Assembly: GCA_963710735.1 (NCBI GenBank)
Contig: CAVQBN010000021.1
Coordinates: 90,091 to 154,090, forward strand
Length of the DNA stretch: 64,000 nucleotides
Direction of reading: 5' to 3'
Origin: FEN-1297 sp963710735
GTDB lineage: Bacteria; Bacteroidota; Ignavibacteria; Ignavibacteriales; Ignavibacteriaceae
A model generated the notes under the pieces. The model was not told where the DNA came from and did not search any database. It worked only from the letters and a program-made list of their open reading frames with translations. Positions 63,896 through 64,000 of this stretch are shown here, in pieces (the first letter of the stretch is position 1; every line of letters starts with the position of its first letter). Position numbers and translations under genes: made by a program.

Positions 63896-64000
63896 ATGGA
63901 AATCATAAAAGTAAGAGGAGTTTGCCGGAACGGCAAAATAAATATATTCGGAATAAACGGCTCTATAAATTGGAGTGAACTTAGCTTAACCGAAAATCCT
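63896..64000 (+). CDS. Possible start of an unidentified gene, cut by the window end
   Basis: An ATG at 63896 opens 35 codons without a stop to the window edge (MEIIKVRGVCRNGKINIF and further). No good ribosome binding site precedes it (AAGGC lies at a fair distance), so the true start may differ. The family is not recognisable from this piece. Confidence 0.35.
   Translation, partial: MEIIKVRGVCRNGKINIFGINGSINWSELSLTENP

Noticed and set aside
1..64000. CRISPR arrays, tRNA or rRNA genes, transposase genes
   Set aside because: I looked for regular repeats with spacers, cloverleaf-like segments and transposase motifs and saw none; the regularity at 30-60 kb is due to paralogous kinase genes.

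Overview
The window looks like AT-rich chromosomal DNA of a member of the Ignavibacteria/Melioribacteria lineage or a close relative within the Bacteroidota-Chlorobiota group. I base this on a TonB receptor with a carboxypeptidase-regulatory head, a tricorn-like S41 protease, a hybrid sensor with an AraC output, many lipoproteins and the style of the serine/threonine kinases. The assignment is inference: there is no rRNA or other marker gene here.

Region 1 (1-13 kb) is a nitrogen-oxide module. It holds a HAO-like octaheme cytochrome c with a membrane partner, a lipoprotein copper nitrite reductase (nirK), a quinol-dependent nitric oxide reductase (norZ), and a minus-strand accessory operon: a 2[4Fe-4S] ferredoxin, a methyltransferase, two haem-copper-oxidase-like or NnrS-like membrane proteins, a SufT/MIP18-type protein, two DUF2249 proteins, a DGC-domain zinc protein and a cupin. 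A cysteine-free Crp/Fnr regulator of the DNR/NnrR kind lies behind it. Three near-identical TTGAC-N4-GTCAA palindromes sit in front of nirK, norZ and the accessory operon, so this looks like one NO-responsive regulon. No nitrous oxide reductase is visible.

Region 2 (13-30 kb) is mixed. It starts with gene debris (a SRAP/HMCES-type remnant, a receiver-domain remnant and the tail of a carboxypeptidase-regulatory protein). Then come a TonB receptor with a small His-containing membrane protein, cysE-cysK, a tricorn-like protease followed by an OmpR/EnvZ-type two-component pair, a lipoprotein MsrA-MsrB fusion, a GAF-PP2C phosphatase and a tandem ABM-domain protein.

Region 3 (30.4-60.1 kb) is the striking part: twelve co-directional serine/threonine protein kinase genes in tandem. 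Eight (30.4-48.2 kb) are soluble proteins of one architecture, kinase - TolB/FlgO-like domain - TPR repeats, about 705-712 residues. The last four diversify: three have a transmembrane segment, and one of these ends in a TolB-like beta-propeller instead of TPRs. At least two further kinase-start fossils lie at 57.36 and 60.20 kb. One small conserved hypothetical gene and one alpha/beta-hydrolase lipoprotein are embedded. The array shows mosaic genes and conserved spacers, as expected from repeated duplication and gene conversion. It is followed by a large hybrid sensor (SnoaL - GAF - histidine kinase - receiver - AraC).

A recurrent oddity is single-base or two-base insertions that break reading frames at five loci (msrAB, two kinases, the hydrolase, the hybrid sensor). 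Every one is an insertion, several in A or G runs. This may be sequence error or real decay, and it affects how these genes should be read.
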